A model generated the notes under the pieces. The model ran no database searches. It was not told the DNA's origin and worked only from the letters and a program-made list of their open reading frames with translations. From Campanula takesimana (taxonomy: Eukaryota; Streptophyta; Magnoliopsida; Asterales; Campanulaceae), in contig JAOWBW010000758.1 in assembly GCA_026119855.1 (NCBI GenBank), positions 496,001 through 560,000 of the forward strand: DNA of 64,000 nt, written 5' to 3'. This document shows positions 45,405 to 55,625 of the stretch, piece after piece (position 1 is the first letter of the stretch; each line of letters begins with the position of its first letter). Both the position numbers and the translations under genes were made by a program.

Positions 45405-45894
45405 TGTTAGATCATTGTGGCTTGCAACACAAGTTAATAGGCACCTTCCATAAATAAAATCATGACTATGACATTAATATAAAGTATGGTCAAAATAGTC
45501 AATGTGTAGAATCCCTGAAATGTTATTTATCTATCTTTGATGGGCGAGATGGTAAATCAACATTGCTTTAAAAATGAATAGGTATGGTCCCTATTTGAAG
45601 TGTCACCATGTTTACTATTTAAAGGCCTCTCCATCAAGCCTAAAACATACTTGATTCTTACTTTCTCTCATCTAAATTATCTCTTCATTATTGAAAGAAC
45701 TTTTGAGAGACTAAGAGATACTTTCATTTAGAAGATCATCTCCCTACATTATCTTCTACTTCATTCTTATTCTCCCTTCAAGACATCAAAATGGATTCAA
45801 CAGGTATACATTTATTACATGCTTCCGCTTCATCTTTTCCTCATTCTTCTTCTAAATATGAGTTAGGCATCAAGGGATTATAATTGTTCCAACA
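45405..45894 (+). repeat. 5' LTR of the copia element
   Basis: It runs from TGTTAGATCATTGTGG to GTTCCAACA and is nearly identical to the 3' copy. An older relative in reverse orientation lies at 4577-5028. Confidence 0.95.
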
Positions 45895-46307
45895 ATTGGT
45901 ATCAGAGTCCGGTCATTATTTAGTTTGAGTTTGAGTTCTTGTTTTAAGAAAAGCTTTATGCTTTGACTATGATTCATTTTCCCTGTTGAATCTTAAGGTA
46001 TTTGATGATTGATTAAGGACTCTAATTCATTCATAGAGTACTGATGATCTTCATCTAAATTAAGTAAATGGTTTGGAAAAGTTTTGTTATTTAAAAATGG
46101 TTCTTGTGAGACTATCCCTTCATAACATGGTTTTATGTCTAAATGCATACCATGTGGATCTACTCACTTGATTCCACTAAATTTTAAAGCAAGATTATCC
46201 CTATATAACGTGGTTTTATGTTTTAAAGACATACCATGTGGGTCTACTTGCAATTCATTGATTTTGGGAAAGTTTGAACAAAATTCAGAAGTGCAGAAAT
46301 CGTCTTG

Positions 46308-46603
46308 CTCGGCCGAGTCCTTTGTTTAGAGCGGCCGAGCGTATGAAAAGGCGCGAACTGCTCGGCCGAGTCTTGGGATCTGCTCGGCCGAGCACATGAA
46401 CAGGCGCCAAAATGGCATAAGGCAATTGTTTCTGATTAAGGTGCTCGGCCGAGCACATCATAAGACTCGCCCGAGCATTTTGTTTAGAGCGGCCGAGCAT
46501 AATGTGACAAATTGACCAAAACATTCTGATTAAAGGTGCTCGGCCGAGCACATCATATGACTCGGCCGATCAGCTCGGTCGAGCGTTTTGTTTAGAGCGG
46601 CCG
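46308..46603. promoter_or_regulatory. Array of eleven CTCGGCCGAG-type palindromes with 22-bp phasing in the copia leader
   Basis: CGGCCG-type cores begin at 46310, 46332, 46363, 46385, 46446, 46468, 46490, 46541, 46563, 46576 and 46598. Six of the ten steps are exactly 22 bp and one is 51 bp. Cores at 46468 and 46576 carry one changed base. Most are extended to CTCGGCCGAG or GCTCGGCCGAGC. The array is in the transcribed leader, 400-700 nt after the primer-binding site. Its role is unknown. Confidence 0.6.
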
Positions 46604-47258
46604 AGCAGGTACTGTTCACAAGTTTTGAAAAATTTTAAATTCTGCATAAAACTTTGTTTTCCCTTTTGATTAAAACATTTATTTTTCAAACCTTAAAGCC
46701 CTGATTAATTATATGCTTAAATAATTTTATTCATTATTTAAATAATATTATCACCTAAGTGATTAACGTTATTTAAATGCAAAATTATTAAAGTGTTGAA
46801 TGTTTAAGATATGAATGATTTGAATTTTCCAAAGAAGATCTTGACATTTGACTAACGATGGTATATCAGGCTGGAAACCTTGACTGGTCTCCTCAACCAT
46901 CCGAACGGATTGGTGGAACGACTAAGGTTGAACAACGCCACGTACTAAGAAAGTCTTAAGCATTCTTGTGATGACATATAAAATGAACATTTAGTAATTT
47001 TATTAAATGCTTAAGACTACCCAAAGGAAGATTAAGCATTTAATCAAATATTGTTCAAATTACTTGTCATCTAAAGTAGTTATTTATGAGTCAATTCGCA
47101 ATCCAAAGATTAGTTTTGATGTCATGTTAATTGCTTTATTGATGGATTTCATTTGATATAATTAATCTTTTAATTCATAATGTAGTTACTTATTATTGTT
47201 TTGTATTCATTCTTGTTCTTGATTCCCATATTTACTTAACGCTTCTTCTATTACTGCT

Positions 47259-50200
47259 GTGATGAGCACAATTCCGATGCTTAATGGGACAAACTTTAAA
47301 ACTTGGAAAAACAAAATTACTATGATCTTGGGCTGCATGGACATAGACCTCGCATTTAGGGAGCCTATTCCTCTTCCTCTTAGTGAAGATAGCACCGCTG
47401 AGGACCGCTTGAACTCTGAGAAGTGGAAACGCTCTAATCGCGTAAGTCTTATGATCATGAAAAATGTCGTCCCGGAGGCATTTCTTAACAGTGTCCTCGA
47501 GGACGTTGATGCTAAAACCTTTCTTGAGACCCTTGAATGGCGCTTTGCCTAAAGCGAAAAGTCGGAAACAAGTTCTTGTTTAAGAAAGCTTGTTTCCATG
47601 AAGTACAAGGGTACCGGGAACTTAAGGGAGTATATTTTAGAAATGCTTCACTTATCAACTAAACTAAAAGGACTTAAGTTAGAGATATCGGAAGATCTTC
47701 TCGTCCATTTAGTGTTGATTTCTCTTCCTCCTCAGTTTGGTCACTTTGAGGTGACCTATAATTGTCAGAAAGACAAGTGGGATATTAATGAATTAATCTC
47801 ACATGTGACACAAGAGGAAGATAGGTTGAAGCAACCTAAAATTGAAGGTGCTCATTTAGCATCCACCTCTTCTCATGGGACTAAGAGAAGAGGGAAGGAA
47901 ATTGCGGTAACAAGCAATAAGAAGCCTAAAGGATCATCTGATGATCGTAAGGAAAAGAAGTGCTTCTTTTGCAAGGACCCTACGCACATGAAGTATGACT
48001 GCCCTAAGTATCACGCTTGGCGTGCTAAGAAAGGTATGTCATTTGGTCTTGTTTGTACTGAGGCTAATTTAGTTTCAATTCATTCATATACATGGTGGTT
48101 GGATTCTGGTGCAACAACTCACATTAGTATGTCTATGCAGGGTTGCCTGAATTACCGAAGACCTAGCAAGGATGAAAGATTCATCTATATGGGAGCTGGG
48201 AACCCGGTAGAAGTCATAGGCATTGGAACCTTTAGATTGTTATTAAGTACCGGATATTATTTTGTATTGAATAATACTTTCATTGTACCTTCGTTTAGAA
48301 GGAATTTAATATCTATCACTGTTTTGGACAAAGAGGGTTACTCTTGTTCGTTCGGAAATAATAGATGTGATCTTTATTTTAATTCCATTATTGTTGGTAC
48401 TAGTACTTTATCGAGTAGTGATAATCTTTATTTGCTTAACACTACTCAAACAATCAATGAGTCCCATAATAATGAAACTAAAAGTAAAAAGCGAAAGTTT
48501 TCAAGTGAAAATTCTTATACCTTATGGCATAGGCGTTTAGGTCATATCTCCAAAAGGAGAATTGACAAGCTTGTGTCTGAGGGAATCATAAATAAACTTG
48601 ATATTCCGGATAAAGACTTTTGCATTGAATGCCTAAAAGGAAAATTTACAAACACAAAAAGGAAAGTATCCTCGAGAGCATCAAGTGTCTTAGAACTAAT
48701 ACATACGGATATTTGTGGACCATTTCCTACTCCTTCTTGGAATGGTCAACAATATTTTATTACGTTCATAGACGACTACTCTCGATATGGATACATTTAT
48801 TTACTTCATGATAAATCTCAATCTTTGGACGTTTTCAAGTCTTTTAAGGCCGAAGTTGAAAATCAACTTGGGAAGACTATTAAGAACGTTAGATCCGATC
48901 GTGGTGGGGAGTACTATGGTCGGAATGACGGTTCAGGAGAACAACGTCCGGGTCCTTTTGCTCTCTATCTTGAAGAGTGTGAGATTGTCCCTCACTACAC
49001 TATGCCGGGTACGCCTAGCATGAATGGTGTAGCTGAGAGACGTAATAGAACCCTTAAGGATATGGTAAGAAGAATGGTTTATTGTACTTCTTTACCTCAC
49101 TCATTATGGGGCGATGCTTTAAAAACCGCTACTTATCTTCTCAATAGGGCTCCCTCTAAGGCTACTAACAATAAAATCCCTTATGAATTATGGACGAATA
49201 AGAAACCGTCCTTAAATCATCTTCATGTTTGGGGTTGTCCAGCAGAAGCTAGGCCTTATAGGCCTAACGAAGGAAAATTGGACGCTAAAACAGTTAGTTG
49301 CTACTTTGTAGGGTATGCCGAAAGATCAAGGGGCTATAAATTTTACAACCCGAAAACTAGAACGTTTTTTGAAACGGGAAATGCTAGGTTCTTTGAGGAT
49401 GTTGAGTTTAGAGGGGAAATTAGGAATAATAATTTTGAATTTAAGGAAGAGGAGGAATCCATTTCTATACCTCTTCCCTTAGTAGGTCCAATTGAAAATC
49501 AAGTACTTGTACCTGAAATTCAAGAGGAACAAATTTAAAATATTGACTCCCCTATAAATATTGAACAACATGAAAATGTTGATCAAAATGAGGAAATTCA
49601 ACAACCTCAAAATGAGGAAGAACCGGTGCCTTTAAGAAGATCAAATAGAGTAAGAAGAAGTGCCATCTCGGATGATTATGAGGTGTATCTAGCCGAGAAT
49701 GAAGGACACTTAGGCTTAGTGGGAGATGAGCCTCTCACCTCCATCAAGCCATTAATAGTCCTAACTCTCATAAGTGGATCAATGCCATTAATGAAGAGTT
49801 GAAATCTATGAAAGACAACGACGTTTGGGATCTTGTCCCATTACCGAAGGATGTGAAACCTATTGGTTGTAAATGGATATTTAAAACCAAAAGGGATTCA
49901 CAAGGTAATGTGGAAAGATATAAGGCTCGTCTTGTTGCTAAAGGTTTTACTCAAAAGGAAGGTATTGATTACAAAGAAACATTCTCTCCGGTATATTCTA
50001 AAAACTCCTTTAGGATCATTACGGCATTAGTAGCACATTTTGATCTTGAGCTTCATCAAATGGATGTTAAGACGGCTTTTCTCAATGGAGACATTGAGGA
50101 AACCATCTATATGAAGAAACCAGAAATGGTGGATGATTTGGAACAAACTAATCAATTAGTTTGTAAACTTACGAAATCCATTTATGGGCTCAAGCAAGCT

Positions 50201-51298
50201 TCTCGTCAATGGTATTTAAAATTTAACCAAGTAATTCTTTCATTTAGTTTTGAAACGAATCTTGGTGAAGATTGTATATACCATAAGTTCAGTGGGAGTA
50301 AGTTTATATTCTTAGTCTTATATGTGGATGATATTTTACTTGCTAGTAATGACATGAACCTCCTTAAAGACACTAAGAAATTTCTTTCAAAGAAATTTGA
50401 AATGAAAGATCTTAGTGAGGCATCTTTTGTATTAGGAATCCAAATACACCGTGATCGCTCACGAGGTACTTTAGGATTATCACAAAAGGCCTATATAGAG
50501 AAGGTATTACAAAGGTTTAGCATGCAAAACTGTAAACCACATGACACCCCTGTCTCTAAAGGGGATAAATTCAGTCTCAATCAATGTCCCAAAAACAATT
50601 TTGAAACCAAGTATATGGAAAACAATCCTTACGCATCAGTAGTAGGAAGCTTAATGTATGCTCAAGTCTGTACTCGTCCAGACTTAGCTTTTATTGTTGG
50701 AATGATTGGTCGATACCAAAGCAATCCGGGGAGAGAACATTGGGTCGCAGCCAAAAGAGTGATGCAGTATTTACAAAACACCAAGGACTACATGCTTACA
50801 TATTCAAAGTCGGATCATCTTGAGATCGTTGGGTATTCCGATTCCGACTTTGCTGGATGCCAAGACAGCCGTAAATCAACGTCTGGTTATGTCTTCACAT
50901 TAGCCGGTGGAGCTATTTCTTGGAGAAGTGCCAAGCAGACACTCGTTACTTCCTCCACCATGGAAGCCGAGTTTGTTGCTTGTTTCGAGGCATCCAATCA
51001 AGCTATATGGCTGCGTAAATTCACTGAAGGACTGCGTATTGTTGATAGCGTCGAAAGACCTATTAAGCTATATTGTGACAATAGGGCGGCGGTCTTGTAC
51101 TCCAACAATAACAAGAGCTCGTCAAAGTCTAAACACATTGACATTAAATTTCTTGTTGTAAGAGAGAGGGTACAAAATGAACAAATAGAAATACAACTTA
51201 TTGGTACAAACTCTATGTTAGCGGGTCCGTTTACTAAGGCGTTATCACCTTTATTATTTCACGAGCATGTTGCTCATATGGGTGTAACAAATTTTTGA
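47259..51298 (+). pseudogene. Ty1/copia Gag-Pol polyprotein, three interruptions
   Basis: Domains in order: Gag (MLNGTNFKTWKNKI), CCHC zinc knuckle (CFFCKDPTHMKYDC, near 47965), protease (WWLDSGATTHI), integrase zinc finger and core (LWHRRLGHIS, then THTDICGP-like IHTDICGPF and FIDDYSRYGY), reverse transcriptase (KWIFKTKRD, QMDVKTAFLNG, YVDDILLAS) and RNase H (SDSDFAGCQDSRKSTSGY, then TMEAEFVA). One TAA at 47550-47552 interrupts Gag in frame. A second TAA at 49536-49538 lies between integrase and reverse transcriptase, with a frameshift near 49745. The reverse transcriptase-RNase H part (49799-51298) is a single intact frame of 499 codons. The order integrase before reverse transcriptase defines copia. 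Confidence 0.95.
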
Positions 51299-51652
51299 TA
51301 ACATTTAATATAGTGGGAGTTTGTGTTGTTTTCTTCAATTTTATTGTTCTATTATTATTTAAAGTTTGATCTCATTTGGTTAAGTTGGACTAGTTGGAAG
51401 AATATGTATATATTCATTAAGATCCATGCTACACATCCATACTTTGATTTATGTCATTTAGTTGAATTAGTATATGTAATTATAGTGGGTTTAGTTACGA
51501 ATCAATTACAACGACTGCCCCTTTAGTTCTATACTTGTATGGCTAATGGACGAGATTGTTATTAGTGATAACAAAGTGCACATTTGGGTTGTCATTTATG
51601 TTATACTTGTGATTTAAATGAAGAAATTTGTTTTGCAACCCAAGTGGGAGAT

Positions 51653-52141
51653 TGTTAGATCATTGTGGCTTGCAACACAAGTTAATAGGCACCTTCCATA
51701 AATAAAATCATGACTATGACATTAATATAAAGTATGGTCAAAATAGTCAATGTGTAGAATCCCTGAAATGTTATTTATCTATCTTTGATAGGCAAGATGG
51801 TAAATCAACATTGCTTTAGAAATGAATAGGTATGGTCCCTATTTGAAGTGTCACCATGTTTACTATTTAAAGGCCTCTCCATCAAGCCTAAAACATACTT
51901 GATTCTTACTTTCTCTCATCTAAATTATCTCTTCATTATTGAAAGAACTTTTGAGAGACTAAGAGATACTTTCATTTAGAAGATCATCTCCTACATTATC
52001 TTCTACTTCATTCTTATTCTCCCTTCAAGACATCAAAATGGATTCAACAGGTATACATTTATTACATGCTTCCGCTTCATCTTTTCCTCATTCTTCTTCT
52101 AAATATGAGTTATGCATCAAGGGATTATAATTGTTCCAACA
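51653..52141 (+). repeat. 3' LTR of the copia element
   Basis: It follows the polypurine tract and ends GTTCCAACA, then the TTAAA target copy. Differences from the 5' LTR include GATAGGCAAG for GATGGGCGAG and a one-base loss in CTCCCTAC. Confidence 0.95.
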
Positions 52142-52273
52142 TTAAACCCCTCCTTTTTTGTGAATCTTGCATTCAACACCCTAAATTTTGCCCATTGTAG
52201 ATGGTATTATAAATGAATTTGAAATCTCCTTGGGTAAGAGTCTCCGTGATTATGTAATAATTGGAATATTATA

Positions 52274-52530
52274 CTCCCTCCGTCCCACCCGAATTAGGAT
52301 TTTTGGGGTTGGGCACGGGGATTAAGGAAAAAATGTTAGTGGAGTAGGTGTTGTGAGTATGAAAAGTGAAATAGGAGAGAGAAAGTGAGGTAGAGAATAA
52401 TGAGTGGAAAGTTGTTGTGAGTGTGAATGTGGGTCCCATTAAATAAAATATTTCTATTTTCGGGTTGTCCTAATTCGAATGGGACACTCAAAATGGAAAT
52501 TTGTCCTAATTCGAGTGGGACGGAGGGGAG
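52274..52530. mobile_element. Stowaway MITE
   Basis: TA duplications flank perfect-type termini CTCCCTCCGTCCCACCCGAA and TTCGAGTGGGACGGAGGGGAG-like right end. Length 257 bp, with no ORF. Confidence 0.88.
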
Positions 52531-52532
52531 TA

Positions 52533-53353
52533 TAATTTAAAATCATAATTTCAGCAAGATAATATAAATGTAATAATGGACTGTAAGTTGCGTGGTGTCA
52601 TTCACAAGTCCTTTTGAGACATGAAATCTAGCTCGATTTTAGAACCCCAATGGTTGAACTCAATCAATTTGTACTGAACTGCTGCTGAAGCAAATGGAAT
52701 GGCATGAAGTCAACATTGGAACATACTCTCAAATTTTAAGTTTTTAAATAAAAATTAAATATTTATTTTGAAACAAAAATAGCATCACTTATTAATAGGG
52801 TTTAAAAGGGTAAGCTTAATTCATGCCATTTAGGGTTAAGATAAAAGGAGATGAAGCATTCTTTGAGCTTGATTCATGCCATTTAAAGATTCTCAACCAT
52901 ATAATATAATAATTTCTTGGAGGTAAACGTTGAGAACAAATGGAGTGTTTTAAAATTGATGTTGAAACTTATTTAGTTAATTGAGATAGCTAGATTTATG
53001 GACTCATAAGACCTACTTTAAGAAATATTGATGCTACTTTCTTTTACTTGTTACTCCACTGTGGATAGTGGTGAAAGCCAGAACTCAAAGGAAAGGGGTT
53101 GAAAATTTGCAAAAAAGAAAATCGTTTGATTGTACAGACTTAATTCATCTAAAAACGGAAAAAATGATGATTTCCGAATTAGTCACAGACAAATCGCAAA
53201 ATTTGTACGTCTCCATCCATTTCAATAAAAATCCAACTTGTTTTTTCAATTTGCCCCAAGAGATTATCTCATCTCCGTCTTAATATATTTGTTATTTTTA
53301 TATTTCTTCCCTTTTATTAAAAATGTAAATAAATACACATAAAATAGAATATA
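52533..53353. other. Non-coding spacer
   Basis: AT-rich DNA with a short direct repeat (TTGATTCATGCCATTTA and a variant, about 52816-52886). A 71-codon frame at 53068-53283 shows no domain. Nothing else recognisable. Confidence 0.3.
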
Positions 53354-53612
53354 CTCCCCATGTCCCAAACTAATAAGCACAGTTTGACTTTTTTGGTCAA
53401 TTGGGTCAATCTTTGACCATAATTTTATGAATTTCTAAATATTTCTATGAAAAAAATTCTAAAAATTGTCATTGTTTCAATATTAGAAATACTATCATTA
53501 ACAATTTTTAGAATTGTATAGAGATATCTAGATATTCATAAAATGATGGTCAAAGATTGACCAAATTGACTAAAAAAGTCAAACTGTGCCCATTGGTTTG
53601 GGACAGAGGGAG
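53354..53612. mobile_element. Stowaway-like MITE
   Basis: TA flanks CTCCCCATGTCCCAAACTAA on the left and TTGGTTTGGGACAGAGGGAG on the right. Inner arms GACTTTTTTGGTCAATTGGG and its complement extend the hairpin. Length 259 bp. Confidence 0.82.
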
Positions 53613-53614
53613 TA

Positions 53615-54327
53615 TTACTTTTACATAAATCAGTTAACTAAATAATTATATTTTTACAATTACTTTTCAATAATAAAAAATAGGGTTAATGACAAATTAG
53701 ACTCTGAAGTCATATACCACCCTCCCAAACGAACCCTGATGTTTTTTTTTCACCAGATCAGACCTTGATGTGAAAAATGCTCGCCAGTTAAGGCTTTTTT
53801 GACGGAATTCGTTAAAAACTCAGTTAAAAAGCATGTGCCATGCACGTGCCTAACGGAATTGGGTAGCTTGAACTTGATATTTCTTTTAAGGGGCTAAGTG
53901 AAAGTATTTTAGTATTAATTGGTTAAAACCTATAAATTAAAGGGTCAAAATGTTAATATCTTTCATCTTCAATAATAAAAATAATAAAATAAATACATAT
54001 ATTTTTTTACAAACATAATAAATCATTTTTTTTTTACATTCATCAAATAAATATGCAACATTTAAAATTTTTTATAAGAAATAAAATAAATTAAAACATT
54101 ACTATCTTTACTTTTTTCACCCATTTAATTTGTTGTATTCTTTTATTCAATTATTATTATTTACCATATTAAATATGAAATAAAACTACTAGTAGTTTTT
54201 TTTTATGACATAATAAAATTAACTTCACCATACAAAAACAAAAACAAAAAAAAAATTATCTTCTCCAAATTTCTCTCCCACCAATGTTCATCACAGTTAT
54301 GAGTTATGAACATCTCCCACTCATCCA
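53615..54327. other. Non-coding AT-rich spacer
   Basis: A segment at about 53690-53880 (from GACAAATTAGACTCTGAAGT to TAACGGAATTGGGTAGC) looks like MITE or repeat debris. The remainder is low-complexity A/T. No gene is seen. Confidence 0.3.
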
Positions 54328-54658
54328 CACTACAAAAAAACTCTCTTATTGGGACGGCTAAGCGTCTCATTAAGTTGCCTATAATTTGCCTATGAAACCG
54401 TCCCTAATTGTATTTGAGACACTAAGGGTCTCATTAAGTTGGTGTCTCAAATACTTTTAGGACGGTTAATTTAGTTTCTATTTTACCAAAAATGTACTTG
54501 GTTGTGAAATTTTTTGAGACTACTTTAGTTCCCGTCTCAAATTAGTGTCCTTAATTGAACTCCCAGCAACTTTTTCTGTCTCAAATAGTGTCAAATTGAG
54601 ACACTTCAAATGTCTGTCTCAATATATAGGGTCTCTAAAAGTCTTTTTTTTAGTAGTG
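54328..54658. mobile_element. CACTA-type MITE
   Basis: It begins CACTACAAAAAAACTCTC and ends TTTTTTTTAGTAGTG, with perfect 3-bp CCA duplications (54325-54327 and 54659-54661). Inside, GAGACACT, GTCTCAAAT and GGACGG motifs recur, as in CACTA subterminal repeats. Length 331 bp, no transposase. It interrupts a possible gene relic. Confidence 0.88.
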
Positions 54659-54661
54659 CCA

Positions 54662-55380
54662 GTCACCGCCTTTCCCCGCTTCCACTGCCCCTCCGCCAAA
54701 CCCTACACCAGCACCTACACAACCACCATTGTCATCACCCACAACCCCAAACCTAAACCTAAAATCCATATTAAAACCCAGATTAAACCCACCAAATGCT
54801 TCATGAATACGAATCCAGTCGTCCTTTTTTCTGATGATGGCCCATCATCTCTGGATCAAGATCTGCAGCTTGATGAAAAAACCAGATGGACCGAAATCTT
54901 TGAAATTTGATGAATACGAATCCAGTCGTTCTTTTTTCGATCACCTCCGTCATTGTTTTCGTCGAGAGCAAAACTCGATTCTAGCTGAAAAATCGAACCA
55001 GTATTCCAATCTATCCATCTTATCAATTCTCCTCACCGTTCTTCTCGACCCCTATTCCAATTTCCCCAAATCAATTGTACCCAATTTAAGATCCATGTAA
55101 ACCATATCAAATATATTCAACCCGAAATCAGAACATTTTCGGCCTAATCTTCCAACGGCGGCAGGGCACCAATCAGGATCCTCCGTGGTGTTCCCCCAAA
55201 TTCCTTGAGATATCATGCGCAGGTTTGGAGGTGATAAATCTCAGAGTCAGAGAGTGAGTTGTAGATGGAGAGAATCCGGGTCATGGTTTTCCCCCAATTC
55301 GTTTGTTCGGTTTGCAGAATTGATTTAGAGTTAGGGGAGGGTTTATAAGAGGATGGTTTTTTACTGTGTGTGTACAGAGG
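54662..55380 (-). pseudogene. Possible gene relic, minus strand, unknown product
   Basis: On the minus strand a TATA-like CTTATAAACCC lies near 55350, followed by short coding-like pieces: one starts MTRILSIYNSLSD (ATG near 55296), one MISQGIWGNTTEDPDW (ATG near 55216) that stays open for about 53 codons, and further down a glycine-rich piece GCVGAGVGFGGGAVEAGKGG that ends at the CACTA MITE. Stops separate them, so it is broken or spliced. A ~110-bp spaced duplication of GAATCCAGTCGT lies within (54806 and 54917). I do not recognise the family. A plus-strand frame over the same region (to 54910) is proline/threonine-rich and equally unassigned. Confidence 0.35.
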
Positions 55381-55505
55381 AAGAAGAAGGTGGGATAAAG
55401 ATTTATTTTTCCCATCCCTTTATTAGTAGAATATGTCATTTAAAACCCCTTTAAACTCAATAGAAATTCAAATTAGTCAATTTGTTAATCACGTGCTTGC
55501 CACAT

Positions 55506-55625
55506 TGTAAGTACCCCGATCCGGATTACTATCCTCAAATAATTAAATTATAAAGTTTAGGGGTAATTTGGGAAATGTTTAGGTCATACTAGAAGTTTAG
55601 GGACCTTTTGGGCATTAACAAAATC
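55506..55625 (+). repeat. 5' tip of a Tekay-like LTR
   Basis: TGTAAGTACCCCGATCC, then phrases typical of the other LTRs here (TTTAGGGGTAATTTGGGAAA, GGGACCTTTTGGGC), continue for about 120 bp and then stop at the Athila-like sequence. It is a truncated fragment. Confidence 0.55.

Larger units (their letters stand above)
45405..52141 (+). mobile_element. Full-length Ty1/copia retrotransposon, young but coding-defective
   Basis: Two ~490-bp LTRs (TGTTAG...CCAACA) bound a 6.7-kb element with perfect TTAAA duplications at 45400-45404 and 52142-52146. A primer-binding site (TGGTATCAGAG, 45897-45907) and a polypurine tract (51642-51652) are in place. By eye the LTRs differ at four bases and one indel, about 1%, so insertion is recent. 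The polyprotein, however, carries two nonsense codons and one frameshift. The ~1.35-kb leader before gag holds an array of CTCGGCCGAG palindromes. Confidence 0.95.
44787..52206. mobile_element. PIF/Harbinger-like MITE, split by a copia element
   Basis: The left end GACTATGTAAATGG and right end CCATTGTAGATGGTA are imperfect inverted repeats, flanked by TTA at 44784-44786 and 52207-52209. The interior is rich in CATTCAACACC, the complement of the motif in the MITE at 8883-11603. Without the copia element it would be about 680 bp. It lies just upstream of the malate dehydrogenase promoter. Confidence 0.72.

Noticed and set aside
46308..46603. CRISPR-like appearance of regularly spaced palindromes in the copia leader
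   Set aside because: This is plant nuclear DNA, the repeats are about 10 bp and the intervals are not unique spacers of constant length.
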